56,622 bases of DNA, taken from NCBI GenBank assembly GCA_030526715.1, contig JAUNCG010000008.1, forward strand, positions 1-56,622, written 5' to 3'. Every line of letters starts with the position of its first letter. Position 1 is the stretch's first letter. Shown in pieces: positions 42,791 to 51,569 of this stretch. A program made the translations under genes and the position numbers. A model generated the notes under the pieces. It was not told where the DNA came from. It did no database searches and was given only the letters and a program-made list of their open reading frames with translations. This DNA is from Eubacteriales bacterium. GTDB taxonomy: Bacteria > Bacillota > Clostridia > Lachnospirales > Lachnospiraceae.

Positions 42791-43804
42791 TCACGCTTCC
42801 TGCGGGAAAAATAGCAGATCATGGTTTACCGGTCGATAGAACAGCTTCTTAAATGCGGCCGGATCGTCGGTCTGACCAAGCGCCCACATGGTCTTTGCGA
42901 CCACTGCCTCCAGAGTCATGTCGTAGGATTCCGGAAGGCTGAATTCATGCTTCATAGTCTTGCCTACCTGATAGATGGACATATCGCTGCCCTCATGAGT
43001 CACCTGAGTGGCCATGATGACAAGCTTACCTGCCTCGCAGCAGGATCGGATAGCTTCATAGAAGGCATCGTCGCCGTAATCCGGCAGTCCGCCTACACCA
43101 AAGGATTCGATAATGATGGCATCGTAGGCGCTGAGCAGGGTCTTGAGGAGCTCGCCGCTGCTTCCGGGAATCAGCTTGTAGAGGAAGACCTTCGGGTTGA
43201 CCTTGTGGTAAAAGGCAAGAGGCGAAGTGATCTGATATTTGTCATCGATATAAAATACAATACGATTTTCCTGAATGACGGCGATCTGAGGATAATTAAT
43301 GCTGGAAAAAGCATTATAGCTCTTGGATCGCTCTTTTTTTGCTCTGGTTCCGGCGATCACCTTGCCGCCGAAGACAATGGTGACTCCGTGGGCGCGCTCA
43401 TCCGCAGCAAAACGCAGACTGTCCAGCAGATTCGTCCGTGCATCGGTGACGGCAAGATCGATGGGCTTCTGTGCTCCGGTAATGACCACCGGTTTATAAT
43501 TATTCTGAATCAGGTAGGAAAGAGCAGCGGCTGTGTAGGCCATGGTATCCGTTCCATGGCAGATGACAAAACCGTCATAGTATTCGTATTTTTTCTCGAT
43601 CAGCTCAGAAAGACACAGCCATTGGGGCCAGCTGACATTGGTACTGTCCAGATTGAAGGGCTGGATGGTGTCGATCTCGCAGAATTCCCCTGCAGTCGGC
43701 ACATAAGAGAGCAGCTCTTCGGAGGAGATTCTGGGGCTCAATCCTTTTTCGGTATATTTTGAGGCGATCGTACCGCCGGTTGCGATTAGAAGAAGTTTTT
43801 TCAT
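42791..43804 (-). CDS. ansA: L-asparaginase, type I (cytoplasmic)
   Basis: 337 residues from the ATG at 43804 (AGAGG about 10 nt upstream; the frame runs further 5' without a ribosome binding site). It hydrolyses asparagine to aspartate and ammonia. The two active-site threonine motifs, IATGGTIAS (N-terminal) and VICHGTDTMAYTA (about 78-90), are intact, as is TGAQKP. No signal peptide, so type I rather than the secreted high-affinity type II. It has its own promoter, divergent from the phospholipase-like gene. Confidence 0.93.
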   Translation of the reverse strand: MKKLLLIATGGTIASKYTEKGLSPRISSEELLSYVPTAGEFCEIDTIQPFNLDSTNVSWPQWLCLSELIEKKYEYYDGFVICHGTDTMAYTAAALSYLIQNNYKPVVITGAQKPIDLAVTDARTNLLDSLRFAADERAHGVTIVFGGKVIAGTRAKKERSKSYNAFSSINYPQIAVIQENRIVFYIDDKYQITSPLAFYHKVNPKVFLYKLIPGSSGELLKTLLSAYDAIIIESFGVGGLPDYGDDAFYEAIRSCCEAGKLVIMATQVTHEGSDMSIYQVGKTMKHEFSLPESYDMTLEAVVAKTMWALGQTDDPAAFKKLFYRPVNHDLLFFPQEA

Positions 43805-43847
43805 GGTCAGGAACCTCTGTATTTGAAAAATGAATATATATGTATGC

Positions 43848-43877
43848 AGTGTATCATAGAACAAAAGTGTATTTCAA
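43848..43877 (-). promoter_or_regulatory. Promoter of the asparaginase gene
   Basis: Minus strand: TTGAAA (43877-43872), 18-bp spacer, TACACT (43853-43848) preceded by TGA (extended -10). Confidence 0.6.
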
Positions 43878-43915
43878 GAGAAACTCCGGTAATCTCTTTT
43901 TCGTGCAAAATAAAG

Positions 43916-43945
43916 TTGACGAAGTGCCATGATAAAAAATATAAT
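43916..43945 (+). promoter_or_regulatory. Promoter of the phospholipase-like gene
   Basis: TTGACG (43916-43921), 18-bp spacer, TATAAT (43940-43945). It may drive the run through MFS, nagB and nagA. Confidence 0.75.
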
Positions 43946-44008
43946 AAGAAAAGATGAAATCCTTTGACAGAATTTGAGCTGTGTTGTGAGGTAGAGGAGG
44001 AATAGAGG

Positions 44009-44800
44009 ATGCCGGCAGTTTATGCACATGATCGGTTTGGAGAGAAGGTTCTGGAGCAGATGCGTCCGGAGCTTCGGGTGATCGCAAAAAAATATATTCA
44101 TGCATTTCGCATTGGTCTTCAGGGACCGGACATTTTTTTCTTTTATCGCCCATGGGAGCATAATGGAGTACAGAGGTACGGAACTCATCTGCACGAGATT
44201 CCGGCGCGTCCGTTTTTTTATTATGCTGCGGATGTGGTGCGCAGGTACGGAAGGGACAGCGGACAGTATGCATATCTGCTTGGATATCTCTGCCATTTTA
44301 CACTGGACAGTGAGTGCCATCCCTATGTGGAGAGCTTTATCGGGAAGAGCGGCGTGGCACATCTGGAGATTGAGGAAGAATTTGAGAAAATGCTGCTGCG
44401 TATGGACGGGAAGGAGGCGATCAGCTATCCCATGGGGAATCTGATCTCATGGGGGACTTACACGCCCGGGCATATCAGTCCGTTTTACCCTTCGATCAAG
44501 GATCTGACCGTGTTGGGGAGTCTGCGTGGAATGCGTTTTGTGAAAAAGCTGTTTACGGCGCCCTTTGCTTCTCAGCAGTGGGTACTGAATACCATCATGA
44601 AAAGGATGGGAGTATACCATGAGATGAAGGGACTGATGAACCAGCGCAGGGATGAGGTGCGATGTATTGAGAGCAATGAAGAGCTGCTGCGCAGATTTAC
44701 GAAGGCGGTGCCTCTGGCAGTACAGCTGCAGAGAGAGCTGGATCTTTGCATCCGCAAGGGACAGCCGCTGGGGGAAAGATTCAAAAGAACATTTGAGTAA
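44009..44800 (+). CDS. Zinc-dependent phospholipase C-family protein
   Basis: 263 residues. AGAGGAGGAA lies upstream of the ATG. The family pattern of metal-binding histidines is present: H7, H31 (YIHAF), H62 (GTHLHEIP), then YLLGYLCHFTLDSECHP near 90-106 and HLEIEEEF. Known members cleave phospholipid head groups outside the cell. This one lacks a signal peptide, as do many small clostridial homologues, so its real substrate is unclear. It is the first gene of a plus-strand run. Confidence 0.8.
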   Translation: MPAVYAHDRFGEKVLEQMRPELRVIAKKYIHAFRIGLQGPDIFFFYRPWEHNGVQRYGTHLHEIPARPFFYYAADVVRRYGRDSGQYAYLLGYLCHFTLDSECHPYVESFIGKSGVAHLEIEEEFEKMLLRMDGKEAISYPMGNLISWGTYTPGHISPFYPSIKDLTVLGSLRGMRFVKKLFTAPFASQQWVLNTIMKRMGVYHEMKGLMNQRRDEVRCIESNEELLRRFTKAVPLAVQLQRELDLCIRKGQPLGERFKRTFE

Positions 44801-44856
44801 ATACGAATAACAGAATGTTGCCGCTGTGGGGCGCGGCAGGGAATACGGGGAAGGAT

Positions 44857-46107
44857 ATGAACGAAAAGAAACTGACAAAACTGGAAAAATACTGGATACT
44901 TTATGATGTAGGGAACTCGGCGTTTGTCATGCTGGTGGCGACGATTATTCCGATTTATTTTAATTACCTTGCGGGACAGGCGGGCATCACAGAGGTGGAT
45001 TATCTGGCATACTGGGGATATGCAGCTTCCGTGACGACGGTGATCGTGGCATTGATCGGACCGGTTCTCGGCAGCATTGCAGATGCGCAGAATTGTAAAA
45101 AACCGCTGTTTACGATCTGCATGATGGTAGGAGTGATCGGATGTGCAGCCTTATCGCTTCCGACCTCATGGATCGTTTTTCTGGCCGTATTTGTGCTGGC
45201 GAAGGTAGGCTTTAATGCGAGCCTGATCTTCTACGATTCCATGCTGGTAGATGTGACTACGCCGGAGCGCATGGATTCGGTCTCTTCCCACGGATATGCG
45301 TGGGGATATATCGGAAGCTGTATTCCTTTTATTATTTCACTGGTGTTTGTGCTCATGTATGACAAGGTTGGCATGACGCTGCATGGAGCGATGATTATTG
45401 CATTTTTACTGAACGCCGCATGGTGGCTGCTGGTGACATTGCCGCTGCTTCGGAATTATCGTCAGACGCATTATGTGGAGCACACAGAGCATCTGGTCAG
45501 CGGAAGCTTCCGGCGTCTGGGGCATACCATCCGGGAGATCAGGAAACAAAAGGGGATCTTTCTTTATTTGATTGCGTTTTTCTTCTTTATCGACGGCGTT
45601 TATACGATCATCGATATGGCGACAGCGTACGGAAGCGCGGTAGGTCTGGATTCCACGGGACTGCTGCTGGCGCTGTTGGTGACACAGTTTGTGGCGTTTC
45701 CCTTTGCGCTTTTATTCGGACGTCTGTCCAAAAAATATGATACGGATAAGCTGATCGCATTCTGCATCGTAGCCTATACAGGAATTGCGATTTTTGCAAT
45801 ACAGCTGAATAAGCAGTGGGAATTCTGGTTTCTGGCGGTATGTGTCGGTATGTTTCAGGGAGCGATACAGGCGCTTTCCAGATCGTATTTTGCCCGGATC
45901 ATTCCGGCTGAGAAGTCCGGAGAGTATTTCGGCATCTATGATATCTGCGGTAAGGGTGCATCCTTTCTGGGGACGACACTGGTGGGTGTGGTGGCGCAGA
46001 TCACCGGAAAAGCACATCTCGGAGTGGCGGTGCTGTCGATCATGTTTGTGATCGGACTGACTGTGTTCTTGAAAGCAGCAAAGCTGAACCGAAGCAGGTT
46101 ATCATAA
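44857..46107 (+). CDS. MFS permease of the UMF1/Atg22-like type
   Basis: 416 residues from the ATG at 44857. An in-frame ATG at 44815 would add 14 residues but has no ribosome binding site; the GGGGAAGG before 44857 is rather close, so the start is uncertain. Twelve transmembrane helices. The N-terminal LEKYWILYDVGNSAFVML is the UMF1 signature, followed by ATIIPIYF and the GPVLGSIADA loop. Its place just before nagB and nagA makes an amino-sugar or peptide-fragment substrate plausible, but this is context only. Confidence 0.8.
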   Translation: MNEKKLTKLEKYWILYDVGNSAFVMLVATIIPIYFNYLAGQAGITEVDYLAYWGYAASVTTVIVALIGPVLGSIADAQNCKKPLFTICMMVGVIGCAALSLPTSWIVFLAVFVLAKVGFNASLIFYDSMLVDVTTPERMDSVSSHGYAWGYIGSCIPFIISLVFVLMYDKVGMTLHGAMIIAFLLNAAWWLLVTLPLLRNYRQTHYVEHTEHLVSGSFRRLGHTIREIRKQKGIFLYLIAFFFFIDGVYTIIDMATAYGSAVGLDSTGLLLALLVTQFVAFPFALLFGRLSKKYDTDKLIAFCIVAYTGIAIFAIQLNKQWEFWFLAVCVGMFQGAIQALSRSYFARIIPAEKSGEYFGIYDICGKGASFLGTTLVGVVAQITGKAHLGVAVLSIMFVIGLTVFLKAAKLNRSRLS

Positions 46108-46140
46108 ATTTTTAGAAACGTATGAATTGGAGGAAGGAAA

Positions 46141-46878
46141 ATGAGGTTTGTAAAGGCAAGAGACTATCGTGATATGAGCAGAAAGGCGGCGAACATTCTG
46201 AGCGCGCACATTATTGTGAAGCCGGATTGTGTGATCGGATTGGCTACGGGCTCTTCACCTATCGGAGCGTATGAGTGTCTGGTGGACTGGTATCGGAAGG
46301 GTGATCTTGATTTTTCGGGAGTGACCAGCGTGAATCTGGATGAATATCGCGGACTGCCGCATGACAATGATCAGAGCTACTATTATTTTATGAATAAGCA
46401 TCTGTTTTCCAAGGTGAATATCGATCCGGCGAGAACCTTTGTGCCGGATGGAATGATCGCGGATGCTGACGAAGCATGCAGACAATATGACGCGATCGTT
46501 CGCGCTACAGGAGGCGTGGATATCCAGCTGCTGGGGCTCGGTCGCAACGGGCATATCGGATTTAATGAGCCGGACGCCGTTTTCGCGAAGGGAACTCATT
46601 GTGTGAATCTGACGGAGTCTACGATTGAAGCAAATGCGAGATTTTTTGCGTCCAAGTCGGATGTGCCGACACAGGCATATACCATGGGTATCCAGACGAT
46701 CATGAAGGCGAAAAAGATCCTGCTGGTGGTCAACGGTGAGGATAAAGCGGATGCGGTGGAAAAATCCTTCTTTGGAGATGTGACGCCGCTGGTTCCGGCC
46801 TCCATTCTGCAGCTGCATCAGGATGTCACGATCGTCGGAGATGAAGCTGCATTCTCAAAGATTGCAGACAGAATATAA
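46141..46878 (+). CDS. nagB: Glucosamine-6-phosphate deaminase
   Basis: 245 residues. Converts glucosamine-6-phosphate to fructose-6-phosphate and ammonia. TGSSP, the SVNLDEYRGL segment, LGLGRNGHIGFNEPD (catalytic His in GHIGFNEP) and the conserved TMGIQTIM are intact. GGAGGAAGG precedes the ATG. It acts after NagA, encoded next. Confidence 0.97.
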   Translation: MRFVKARDYRDMSRKAANILSAHIIVKPDCVIGLATGSSPIGAYECLVDWYRKGDLDFSGVTSVNLDEYRGLPHDNDQSYYYFMNKHLFSKVNIDPARTFVPDGMIADADEACRQYDAIVRATGGVDIQLLGLGRNGHIGFNEPDAVFAKGTHCVNLTESTIEANARFFASKSDVPTQAYTMGIQTIMKAKKILLVVNGEDKADAVEKSFFGDVTPLVPASILQLHQDVTIVGDEAAFSKIADRI

Positions 46879-46980
46879 AGCATCGCTGCTATAGCTACAC
46901 AGTCGGTAGTTACGGAATCCATATCGGTCACGCAAATGATTAAGCGTGGCAATGGAAGCTATGACGAGAGGTGAGGAAGT

Positions 46981-48123
46981 ATGATCATTAAGAACGGAAA
47001 AATATTCTTGCCGGATGGTATATTTTCAGATGTGGAATTGCGGGTGCAGGACGGTGTGATCCGGGAGATCGCCAAGACGCTGTCTCCTGTGGAATCTGAG
47101 GAGGTCGTGGACGCGGCAGGCGGCTATGTGATCCCGGGACTGGTGGACATCCATTTCCACGGCTGTATGGGACATGATTTCTGTGAGGGGACGAAGGAAG
47201 CCTTTGATGCCATCACGGGATATGAGCTGAAGCACGGAGTGACCAGTATCTCTCCGGCGACCATGACCATGGGGGAGGATACGCTGGAGCGTGTCTTTGC
47301 TCAGGCGGGAAGCTATCGTACAGAGTGTGGCAGCGCGCTTCGCGGCATTACCATGGAAGGCCCCTTCGTATCTCATGCAAAAAAAGGTGCGCAGAACGCG
47401 GATTATATACGAAAACCGGAAAAAGCATTTTTTGATAGAATGCAGTCATTGTGCGGCGGTCTGATACGTCAGGTGGCAGTGGCGCCGGAGGAGGATGAGA
47501 AGCTTTCCTTCACCCGGGCGGCTCATGATGAGGTGGTGGTCTCGGTAGCGCATACTACGGCAGATTATGAGATGGCGAGCACTGCATTTGAGGCAGGAGC
47601 TACTCACGTGACCCATCTGTTTAACGCCATGCCGGCATTCACTCACCGGTCTCCGGGGGTCGTGGGCGCGGCCTTTGATCATAAGGACGTATTTGTGGAG
47701 CTGATCTGTGATGGTATCCATATCCATCCCTCCATGGTGCGGGCAGCATTTCAGCTGTTCGGAGCAGAGCGTATCTGTATGATCAGCGACAGTATGATGG
47801 CCACCGGCATGCCAAACGGAGACTATGAGCTCGGCGGACAGCCGGTCAAGGTAGTGGGACGTCTCGCGACACTGGCAGACGGCACCATTGCCGGCAGCGC
47901 CTCGAATCTGATGGACTGTCTGCGGGTAGCGGTACAGGAGATGGGGATCGCTCTGGAGGAGGCGGTGCGGGCGAGTACGCAGACCCCGGCCAGATCTCTG
48001 GGACTGGACGGCGAATGCGGCAGCATCGCGGTAGGAAGAGCTGCAGATCTGGTGATGCTGGATCAGAGCTTACAGATCAGGAAGATATACAAGGACGGAG
48101 CCTGCGTGGATCCGACAGAATAA
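46981..48123 (+). CDS. nagA: N-acetylglucosamine-6-phosphate deacetylase
   Basis: 380 residues, amidohydrolase fold. Removes acetate from GlcNAc-6-P. The entry motif DIHFHGCMGHDFCEG, EGPFVSHAKKGAQN, VAHTTADYE, HLFNAMPAFTHRSPG and the catalytic Asp in MISDSMMATG are all present. 102 bp after nagB with no convincing promoter or terminator between, so probably one operon for use of GlcNAc from mucin, chitin or peptidoglycan. Confidence 0.96.
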   Translation: MIIKNGKIFLPDGIFSDVELRVQDGVIREIAKTLSPVESEEVVDAAGGYVIPGLVDIHFHGCMGHDFCEGTKEAFDAITGYELKHGVTSISPATMTMGEDTLERVFAQAGSYRTECGSALRGITMEGPFVSHAKKGAQNADYIRKPEKAFFDRMQSLCGGLIRQVAVAPEEDEKLSFTRAAHDEVVVSVAHTTADYEMASTAFEAGATHVTHLFNAMPAFTHRSPGVVGAAFDHKDVFVELICDGIHIHPSMVRAAFQLFGAERICMISDSMMATGMPNGDYELGGQPVKVVGRLATLADGTIAGSASNLMDCLRVAVQEMGIALEEAVRASTQTPARSLGLDGECGSIAVGRAADLVMLDQSLQIRKIYKDGACVDPTE

Positions 48124-48187
48124 GTATAGCAAATAACTTTTGCAATGAAGTATTAGATATAATGAAAGCAGTGGAAAGGGTCTGGAA

Positions 48188-49060
48188 ATGTCACTGTTTA
48201 TACAGGATAAAGAAAGAGATATGAAAGTGGAGATCGTTCCGGAATACGGTGGGATGATCGCGCAGATCTTTTTGGAGGGGAAGGAGATCCTTCATACAGA
48301 CTACACTCAGATGGAGGTTGCGCCTATGGCGGCGGGAGGAGTGCCGATCCTCTTTCCGTTTAGCAGTAAGACGAAAAATGACACGTATATGCTAAATGGG
48401 AGACAGTACGCGATGCCCCGGCACGGACTGGTGAAAAACGACGCCTTTGCCGTGAGTGAAGCAAAAGAGGATCATGTGCGGCTGTGGCTGGAGAATAGTC
48501 CGTCGTGGAAGGAGCGATATTACCCGTTTGATTTTCGCCTTGAAATAGAATATCGTCTGCGGGACGGAAGTCTGGAGATTGTGACGCGGGTCAAAAATTT
48601 TTCAGACACTGCCATGCCGCATTATCTGGGACTGCATCCGTTTTTCAGAACAACGGATAAGAAACGCGCATCTTTGCAGCAGGATATGCAGCTTCATTAT
48701 GACTATGAGCATCAGGAAGATCTGCCGGGGATCATGCTCGGGGATCTTTCACAGTGCTGGGACGAGGTGCTGCATTCCCCTGCGCAGGGGGGCTTCTGCT
48801 TTGAAAACGAGGCGGACGGATATTGTGTGTACTGCAGTATGGATAGAGCGTTTGAGGCGCTGGTGGTGTATACCATGGCGCCGGAAAGTATTTGCATAGA
48901 ACCATGGTGTGGCCTGCCGGATTCCATCAACACGGGAAGATTTCTGAAATGGGTGGAACCGGGAGAACAAAAGGAATATCAGGTTCGGATGCATGTGGAA
49001 AGCGTGGCTTATTCGTGCTCTGTTCGGGGGTCGGAGATTTCTGATAACGGTGCAAAATAA
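48188..49060 (+). CDS. Aldose 1-epimerase-family protein
   Basis: 290 residues. Galactose-mutarotase-like beta-sandwich: VPEYGGMIAQI, GVPILFPF, PRHGLVKNDAF (His in the active site), HYLGLHPFFRTT and the late catalytic Glu region near SICIEPWCGLPDSIN. It interconverts alpha and beta anomers of a hexose or hexose phosphate, which suits the nag genes upstream. Its 3' end overlaps the convergent pdaA-like gene by 52 bp. Confidence 0.85.
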   Translation: MSLFIQDKERDMKVEIVPEYGGMIAQIFLEGKEILHTDYTQMEVAPMAAGGVPILFPFSSKTKNDTYMLNGRQYAMPRHGLVKNDAFAVSEAKEDHVRLWLENSPSWKERYYPFDFRLEIEYRLRDGSLEIVTRVKNFSDTAMPHYLGLHPFFRTTDKKRASLQQDMQLHYDYEHQEDLPGIMLGDLSQCWDEVLHSPAQGGFCFENEADGYCVYCSMDRAFEALVVYTMAPESICIEPWCGLPDSINTGRFLKWVEPGEQKEYQVRMHVESVAYSCSVRGSEISDNGAK

Positions 49061-49872
49061 TATCCCATATCCTCCCATCTGGTCAGAAGCTCATCGAGGA
49101 TCTGTGCGTTGGTGGCAGAGGTGCAGTGCAGCAGAACGATAGCGCCGGGATGCACCCGACCGAGCAGACGTTCAAAGGCCTGTTCTTTGGTGGGCTGTGC
49201 ATCCTGCTTCCAGTCCACATGGGCGAGACTCCAGAAAAAAGTCTGATAGCCCAGAGCCTTGGCCATTTGAAGATTGTCAGTACTGTATTTGCCCTGTGGC
49301 GGACGGTAGTAGCGGGGCATGGGACTTCCGATGATTTTTTCATAGAGCTCGGAGACGGAGGAAAGCTCTTTCTCAAAGGCCTCCTTTGTGGAGATGGCGG
49401 ACATATCCGGATGATGCCATGTGTGATTTCCCACAGTATGTCCCTCGGCAACCATGCGTTTTACCAACTCCGGTTGGGCTTCCAGAAAAGGGCCTACCAC
49501 AAAAAAGGTGGCAGGAGCATGATGCTTTTTCAGAGCGTCAAGGATAGCGGCGGTATTGCCGTTTTCATATCCGCAGTCGAAGGTGAGATAAAGTACCTTT
49601 TCCTCGGTATCCTGCGCATAAAAGGCATTGTATTTTGCCAGCTCTTCTATAGAAGCATTTCCTACGGGAGCTTTTCCCTTATTGGGATATCCCAGTCCCC
49701 AGCTGCCCTGTGCAGGCTGAAGGACCGTGCTTTTGGCAGCATGCAGCGTCAGCGTATGAACTGCGGCGGCGGTAATGCGGCCGGCAAAAAAACAAAATGT
49801 TAAGAGGGAGAGAAGAGACAGAAAGCGGATAAAACGGATTGCACTTTTATAATATCTAAGAAGTCGAGACAA
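49009..49872 (-). CDS. pdaA: PdaA-like polysaccharide (muramic delta-lactam) deacetylase
   Basis: 287 residues from a TTG start with AGAGGTG about 6 nt upstream. One N-terminal transmembrane helix or uncleaved signal (about 15-38), a linker with GSWGLGYPN and GKAPVG, then a CE4 deacetylase domain. Motif 1 is LTFDCGYENG (Asp-Cys where many CE4 enzymes have Asp-Asp), motif 2 NHTWHH, motif 3 RYYRPPQGKYS, then VLLHCTS. PdaA removes acetate from MurNAc during cortex muramic-delta-lactam synthesis, so a spore-cortex role is likely. I cannot identify a sporulation promoter with confidence. Confidence 0.85.
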   Translation of the reverse strand: MSRLLRYYKSAIRFIRFLSLLSLLTFCFFAGRITAAAVHTLTLHAAKSTVLQPAQGSWGLGYPNKGKAPVGNASIEELAKYNAFYAQDTEEKVLYLTFDCGYENGNTAAILDALKKHHAPATFFVVGPFLEAQPELVKRMVAEGHTVGNHTWHHPDMSAISTKEAFEKELSSVSELYEKIIGSPMPRYYRPPQGKYSTDNLQMAKALGYQTFFWSLAHVDWKQDAQPTKEQAFERLLGRVHPGAIVLLHCTSATNAQILDELLTRWEDMGYYFAPLSEISDPRTEHE

Positions 49873-49954
49873 CAGAACACCTCTTCAAAGTGGGTTTAAA
49901 ATTATATATGACCATATTAATGAAAAAATGCTCCCCGGCTTAAAAACAAAAGGC

Positions 49955-49983
49955 TTGACGAATAGGATAATCCATGCTACACT
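49955..49983 (+). promoter_or_regulatory. Promoter of the rpmG-secE-nusG-rplK-rplA operon
   Basis: TTGACG (49955-49960), 17 bp, TACACT (49978-49983) with TGC just upstream (extended -10). Confidence 0.75.
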
Positions 49984-49987
49984 GGAC

Positions 49988-50041
49988 AGGCGTATGGAAG
50001 TAGGTCTTTTTTTTATGCCTATTTTTCTGCGGGAAACCGCA
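49988..50041 (+). promoter_or_regulatory. Structured leader before rpmG
   Basis: AGGCGTA (49988-49994) can pair with TATGCCT (50014-50020), with eight T residues in the loop. A second hairpin TGCGG-GAAA-CCGCA (50028-50041) has a GNRA tetraloop. Neither is a classic terminator; they may stabilise or regulate the mRNA. Confidence 0.45.
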
Positions 50042-50072
50042 ACTAAAAAAGTTTGAGAGCGAGGTGGAAGTT

Positions 50073-50222
50073 GTGCGCACACGAATCACATTGGCATGCA
50101 CGGAATGTAAGCAGAGAAACTACAATACGACAAAAGACAAGAAGAACCATCCAGAGAGAATGGAGACTTCAAAGTATTGCAGATTCTGTCAGAAACACAC
50201 ACAGCATAAGGAAACCAAATAA
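50073..50222 (+). CDS. rpmG: Ribosomal protein L33
   Basis: 49 residues from a GTG start with GAGGTGG 5-6 nt upstream. It starts [20 protein letters not shown] and has two CxxC knuckles (CTEC, CRFC), so it is the zinc-binding form of L33. First gene of the classic rpmG-secE-nusG cluster. Confidence 0.95.
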   Translation: MRTRITLACTECKQRNYNTTKDKKNHPERMETSKYCRFCQKHTQHKETK

Positions 50223-50250
50223 TCCGGCCTGAAGCGAAAGGAGAACGGAC

Positions 50251-50454
50251 ATGGGAGAGAATTCAAATAAGGATAACACCCAGAAAAGCTGGTCCGATGG
50301 ACTCAAGGCTGAGTTCCGTAAGATCATCTGGCCTAAGAAAGATGATCTCGTGAAGCAGACAGGCGCGGTACTCGCGGTTTCTGTTGTACTCGGCGTGCTG
50401 ATCAGCATTGTCGATACAGCGGTACAGTACGGTATCAATTTCTTTATTAAGTAA
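50251..50454 (+). CDS. secE: Preprotein translocase subunit SecE
   Basis: 67 residues, the short Gram-positive form. Amphipathic helix with FRKIIWPKKDDLVKQT, then one transmembrane helix (about 40-62). It clamps SecY in the membrane. Between rpmG and nusG as in most bacteria. Confidence 0.96.
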   Translation: MGENSNKDNTQKSWSDGLKAEFRKIIWPKKDDLVKQTGAVLAVSVVLGVLISIVDTAVQYGINFFIK

Positions 50455-50469
50455 GGACAAGGTGAGCAT

Positions 50470-50985
50470 ATGTCAGAAGCAAACTGGTATGTCGTTCATA
50501 CCTACTCGGGATATGAGAATAAGGTAAAGGCGAATATTGAGAAAACCATCGAGAACAGACATCTGGAAGACCAGATCCTCGAGGTACGCGTACCTCTGCA
50601 GGATGTGCAGGAAGTGAAGAACGGAGTGACAAAGGTCGTTCAGAAGAAGATGTTCCCGGGCTATGTGCTTCTCAATATGATCATGAATGATGACACATGG
50701 TATGTTGTAAGAAATACCAGAGGTGTTACAGGGTTCGTTGGACCGGGATCAAAGCCTGTGCCGCTTACTGAAGCAGAGATGAGACCTTTGGGCATTCAGG
50801 CAGATAGTGTGGAGATCGATTTTGCAGTCGGTGATACCGTGAATGTGATCGGCGGTGTCTGGAAGGATACGGTCGGCGTTATTCAGAGTATCAATGAGAG
50901 CAAACAGACGGTTACCATCAATGTCGAGATGTTCGGTCGCGAGACACCGGTAGAGATAAGTTTCGCAGAGATTCAGAAAATGTAA
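50470..50985 (+). CDS. nusG: Transcription termination/antitermination factor NusG
   Basis: 171 residues. NGN domain (WYVVHTYSGYENKVKANIEK, then FPGYVLL and the W/Y-YVVRNTRGVTGFVG segment) and a C-terminal KOW domain (VGDTVNVIGGVWKDTVGVIQ). It binds RNA polymerase and affects pausing and Rho. Confidence 0.97.
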   Translation: MSEANWYVVHTYSGYENKVKANIEKTIENRHLEDQILEVRVPLQDVQEVKNGVTKVVQKKMFPGYVLLNMIMNDDTWYVVRNTRGVTGFVGPGSKPVPLTEAEMRPLGIQADSVEIDFAVGDTVNVIGGVWKDTVGVIQSINESKQTVTINVEMFGRETPVEISFAEIQKM

Positions 50986-51003
50986 AGATTTTAGTTTTAA
51001 TCA

Positions 51004-51032
51004 GTGGGAGGGAAATCCCCCGACATTACCAC
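51004..51032 (+). promoter_or_regulatory. L1-type mRNA motif upstream of rplK
   Basis: GTGG (51004-51007) pairs with CCAC (51029-51032), enclosing GGGA...TCCC (51010-51019), just before the rplK ribosome binding site AAGGAGG. The sequence resembles the L1 site on 23S rRNA used for feedback control. An almost identical motif precedes rplA. Confidence 0.55.
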
Positions 51033-51048
51033 AAGGAGGTGCCTTATC

Positions 51049-51474
51049 ATGGCAAAAAAAGTAACAGGTTATATTAAATTACAGATTCCTGCAGGCAAAG
51101 CAACCCCGGCTCCGCCAGTTGGACCGGCTCTTGGTCAGCATGGTGTAAACATTGTTCAGTTTACAAAGGAGTTTAACGCAAGAACAGCAGATAAGGGCGA
51201 TGTGATCATCCCGGTTGTTATCACTGTTTACGCTGACAGAAGCTTCAGCTTCATCACAAAGACTCCGCCTGCAGCAGTACTGCTGAAGAAGGCTTGCAAT
51301 CTGAAGTCTGGTTCCGGTGTACCGAACAAGACCAAGGTTGCTAAGATCAGCAAGGACAAGGTTCGTGAGATCGCTGAGCTGAAGATGCCGGATCTGAATG
51401 CCGGAAGCGTTGAGGCAGCTATGAGCATGATCGCAGGTACTGCTCGAAGCATGGGTATCGTAGTAGAAGACTAA
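51049..51474 (+). CDS. rplK: Ribosomal protein L11
   Basis: 141 residues from the ATG at 51049 with AAGGAGG upstream; the frame is open further 5' through the mRNA motif. Typical [25 protein letters not shown] opening. Part of the GTPase-associated centre. Highly biased codons. Confidence 0.98.
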   Translation: MAKKVTGYIKLQIPAGKATPAPPVGPALGQHGVNIVQFTKEFNARTADKGDVIIPVVITVYADRSFSFITKTPPAAVLLKKACNLKSGSGVPNKTKVAKISKDKVREIAELKMPDLNAGSVEAAMSMIAGTARSMGIVVED

Positions 51475-51525
51475 TCATCATGACTGAAACCGCACCGTGA
51501 AGAGGACTGAACGAGTGCTAACACA

Positions 51526-51553
51526 GTGGGAGGGAGATTCCCGCAAATACCAC
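51526..51553 (+). promoter_or_regulatory. L1-type mRNA motif upstream of rplA
   Basis: GTGG (51526-51529) pairs with CCAC (51550-51553), enclosing GGGA-N3-TCCC (51532-51542), 1-2 nt before AGGAGG of rplA. Same layout as at 51004-51032. Confidence 0.55.
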
Positions 51554-51569
51554 CAGGAGGTTATTTAAT

